Positions 62,872 to 64,000 of a DNA stretch of 64,000 nt are shown piece after piece. Position 1 is the first letter of the stretch. Each line of letters begins with the position of its first letter. The notes below the pieces were generated by a model. It did no database searches, was not told where the DNA came from, and saw only the letters and a list, made by a program, of their open reading frames with translations. The position numbers and the translations under genes were made by a program. The stretch is from JBIQJD01 sp044507695. GTDB taxonomy: Bacteria; Bacteroidota; Ignavibacteria; Ignavibacteriales; Ignavibacteriaceae. Where the stretch lies: positions 124,001 to 188,000 of the forward strand of contig JBIQJD010000006.1 in the NCBI GenBank assembly GCA_044507695.1. The letters run 5' to 3'.

Positions 62872-64000
62872 ATGTACGCAGAAATTGTTTTTCCTCTGCC
62901 TTTTCGGAATTCATTCACCTACCTTATTCCGGAAGAATTTGAACAGCTTGCAGCAGTTGGTGTGCGTGCAGTTGCCCCTTTTGGCAAAAGAGTTCTTACC
63001 GGATTTATAATTAAAATTTCTGAAACAACGGAACTCGATGATGAAATCAAATCAATCCTTGATATACTTGATGATGAACCTGTATTTAATGAGAAATCCT
63101 TAAAATTTTACAAATGGCTTTCTGATTATTATTTATCATCACTTGGTGAAGCGCTGAAATTAGCTGTGCCGTACGGTTCTGATATTGAATCAAAAAAGAA
63201 AATCTGTATTGATCCTGAATTTGCAGCAAAACTTCTTAAGAAAGAAAAAAATAAAAATTCTGTCAGAGGATTAATCTTACAGGTAATTTCTGAACGGGAA
63301 GAGATTTCATTTTCACATCTTCAAAAACTTGTTAAGAAAAAAAATATCCATTCATATCTTAAAACATTAGAGAAACAGGGCGCTGTTACAATTCTTCATG
63401 AAATTGAAAATGCAAAAGTAAAAGCAAAAAAAGTAAAACATGTTAGGATTAAAAAATCCCTCGCGGAGATTTATTCTTTAATCCCGGAAATTGAGGGAAG
63501 ATCTCCAAAGCAGGTGAAAATTATTCTGGAGTTGATTTCATCAAAAAAGAAAAGTATTCCTCTTATTGAGTTGTTAAAGAAAACCAATTCATCAGGATCA
63601 TCAATAAAATCTCTTGCAGATAAAGATATTATTGAAATTTTTGAAAAAGTAGTTGACCGCAAATTTGTTGAAGAGTACGAAGAAGCAGTTACTGAATTTA
63701 AATTATCCGAACAGCAGAAAAAAGTAATTAAAATAGTTGGTGAAACTATCTCTGCAAAAAAATTTAAAACATTTCTTCTTCATGGTGTAACGGGAAGCGG
63801 AAAAACACAGGTGTACATCGAGCTTGCAAAATCCGTTATTGCAAAAGGGAAGAGTGTATTAATTCTTGTGCCTGAAATTTCTCTCACTCCACAAATCACC
63901 TCACGTTTGATAAACAACTTTGGAAATGAAGTTTCGGTAATTCACAGCAGGATGAGTCCCGGTGAAAGATTTGATTCGTGGAGAAGAATTTTAAAAGGCA
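62872..64000 (+). CDS. priA: Primosomal protein N' (replication restart helicase), 5' part
   Basis: A 3'-to-5' DNA helicase that reloads the replisome at stalled forks. The frame is open from ATG 62872 to the right edge (376 codons). The N-terminal 3'-DNA-binding domain YAEIVFPLPFRNSFTYLIPEEFEQLAAVGVRAVAPFGKRVLTGFI is diagnostic, followed by the winged-helix region and the helicase start: FLLHGVTGSGKTQVYIELAKSVIAKGKSVLILVPEISLTPQITSRL, with Walker A GVTGSGKT, then VIHSRMSPGERFDSWRRI. The rest, including zinc-binding modules and motifs III-VI, lies outside the window. Confidence 0.96.
   Translation, partial: MYAEIVFPLPFRNSFTYLIPEEFEQLAAVGVRAVAPFGKRVLTGFIIKISETTELDDEIKSILDILDDEPVFNEKSLKFYKWLSDYYLSSLGEALKLAVPYGSDIESKKKICIDPEFAAKLLKKEKNKNSVRGLILQVISEREEISFSHLQKLVKKKNIHSYLKTLEKQGAVTILHEIENAKVKAKKVKHVRIKKSLAEIYSLIPEIEGRSPKQVKIILELISSKKKSIPLIELLKKTNSSGSSIKSLADKDIIEIFEKVVDRKFVEEYEEAVTEFKLSEQQKKVIKIVGETISAKKFKTFLLHGVTGSGKTQVYIELAKSVIAKGKSVLILVPEISLTPQITSRLINNFGNEVSVIHSRMSPGERFDSWRRILKG

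Overview
The window reads as chromosomal DNA of a low-GC, Gram-negative member of the Bacteroidota/Chlorobi lineage, most like the Ignavibacteria. The basis is: two secreted proteins ending in type IX secretion sorting domains with the NFPNPFNP/NYPNPFNP signature; a GWxTD-domain protein; genes for lipopolysaccharide core and transport (KdtA, two family-9 glycosyltransferases, LptE, MsbA-like exporters); and at least two promoters of the TTTG-N19/20-TAnnTTTG type used by Bacteroidota-like sigma factors. The assignment is inference from gene content. I saw no rRNA, tRNA, CRISPR array, IS element or prophage.

Layout. 1-8.4 kb: 3' end of ahcY, an SDR epimerase, two T9SS cargo proteins (one with a papain/C39-like core) and an outer-membrane barrel protein. 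8.6-18.1 kb: miaB, a SPOR protein, an MBL hydrolase, a receiver-less sigma-54 activator, LptE, a GT2 glycosyltransferase, a TPR protein, a 3-methyladenine glycosylase, a GT9 enzyme and a DUF3108 protein. 18.2-25.8 kb: CPBP protease, zinc-ribbon protein, cdsA, rimO, GWxTD protein, PfkB kinase, BamA-like protein. 25.9-33.8 kb: UbiA prenyltransferase, rnhB, yraN, a TRAP transporter whose binding-protein gene faces its permease genes, and an Mla-like lipid transporter (permease, ATPase, MCE protein). 33.8-43.1 kb: VOC protein, uvrA, SMR exporter, DUF2459, Nudix, isoaspartyl peptidase, DinB, kdtA plus GT9, and an orphan small protein. 43.1-52.7 kb (minus strand): fbp, two ABC half-exporters that look like a heterodimer with one degenerate ATP site, a D-2-hydroxyacid dehydrogenase, serS, leuS. 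52.9-64 kb: lysA, a GntR-led B12/PLP cluster, an LD-carboxypeptidase, a lipoprotein, and the 5' part of priA.

The most interesting part is 54.4-61.1 kb. A GntR/FCD regulator with a near-perfect palindromic operator precedes a diaminopimelate-dehydrogenase-family enzyme, an unrecognised 146-residue protein, an unusual PLP fold-type-I enzyme, a 74-residue protein resembling the dimerisation segment of lysine/ornithine aminomutase E components, a B12-binding domain fused ahead of a barrel-like mutase domain, and a P-loop protein resembling the KamB aminomutase reactivase. The parts are those of a B12-dependent amino-acid mutase pathway, but the architecture is unlike OraS/OraE or KamD/KamE and the substrate is unknown. 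The flanking lysA and LD-carboxypeptidase genes make a diamino acid (diaminopimelate, lysine or ornithine) a reasonable guess.
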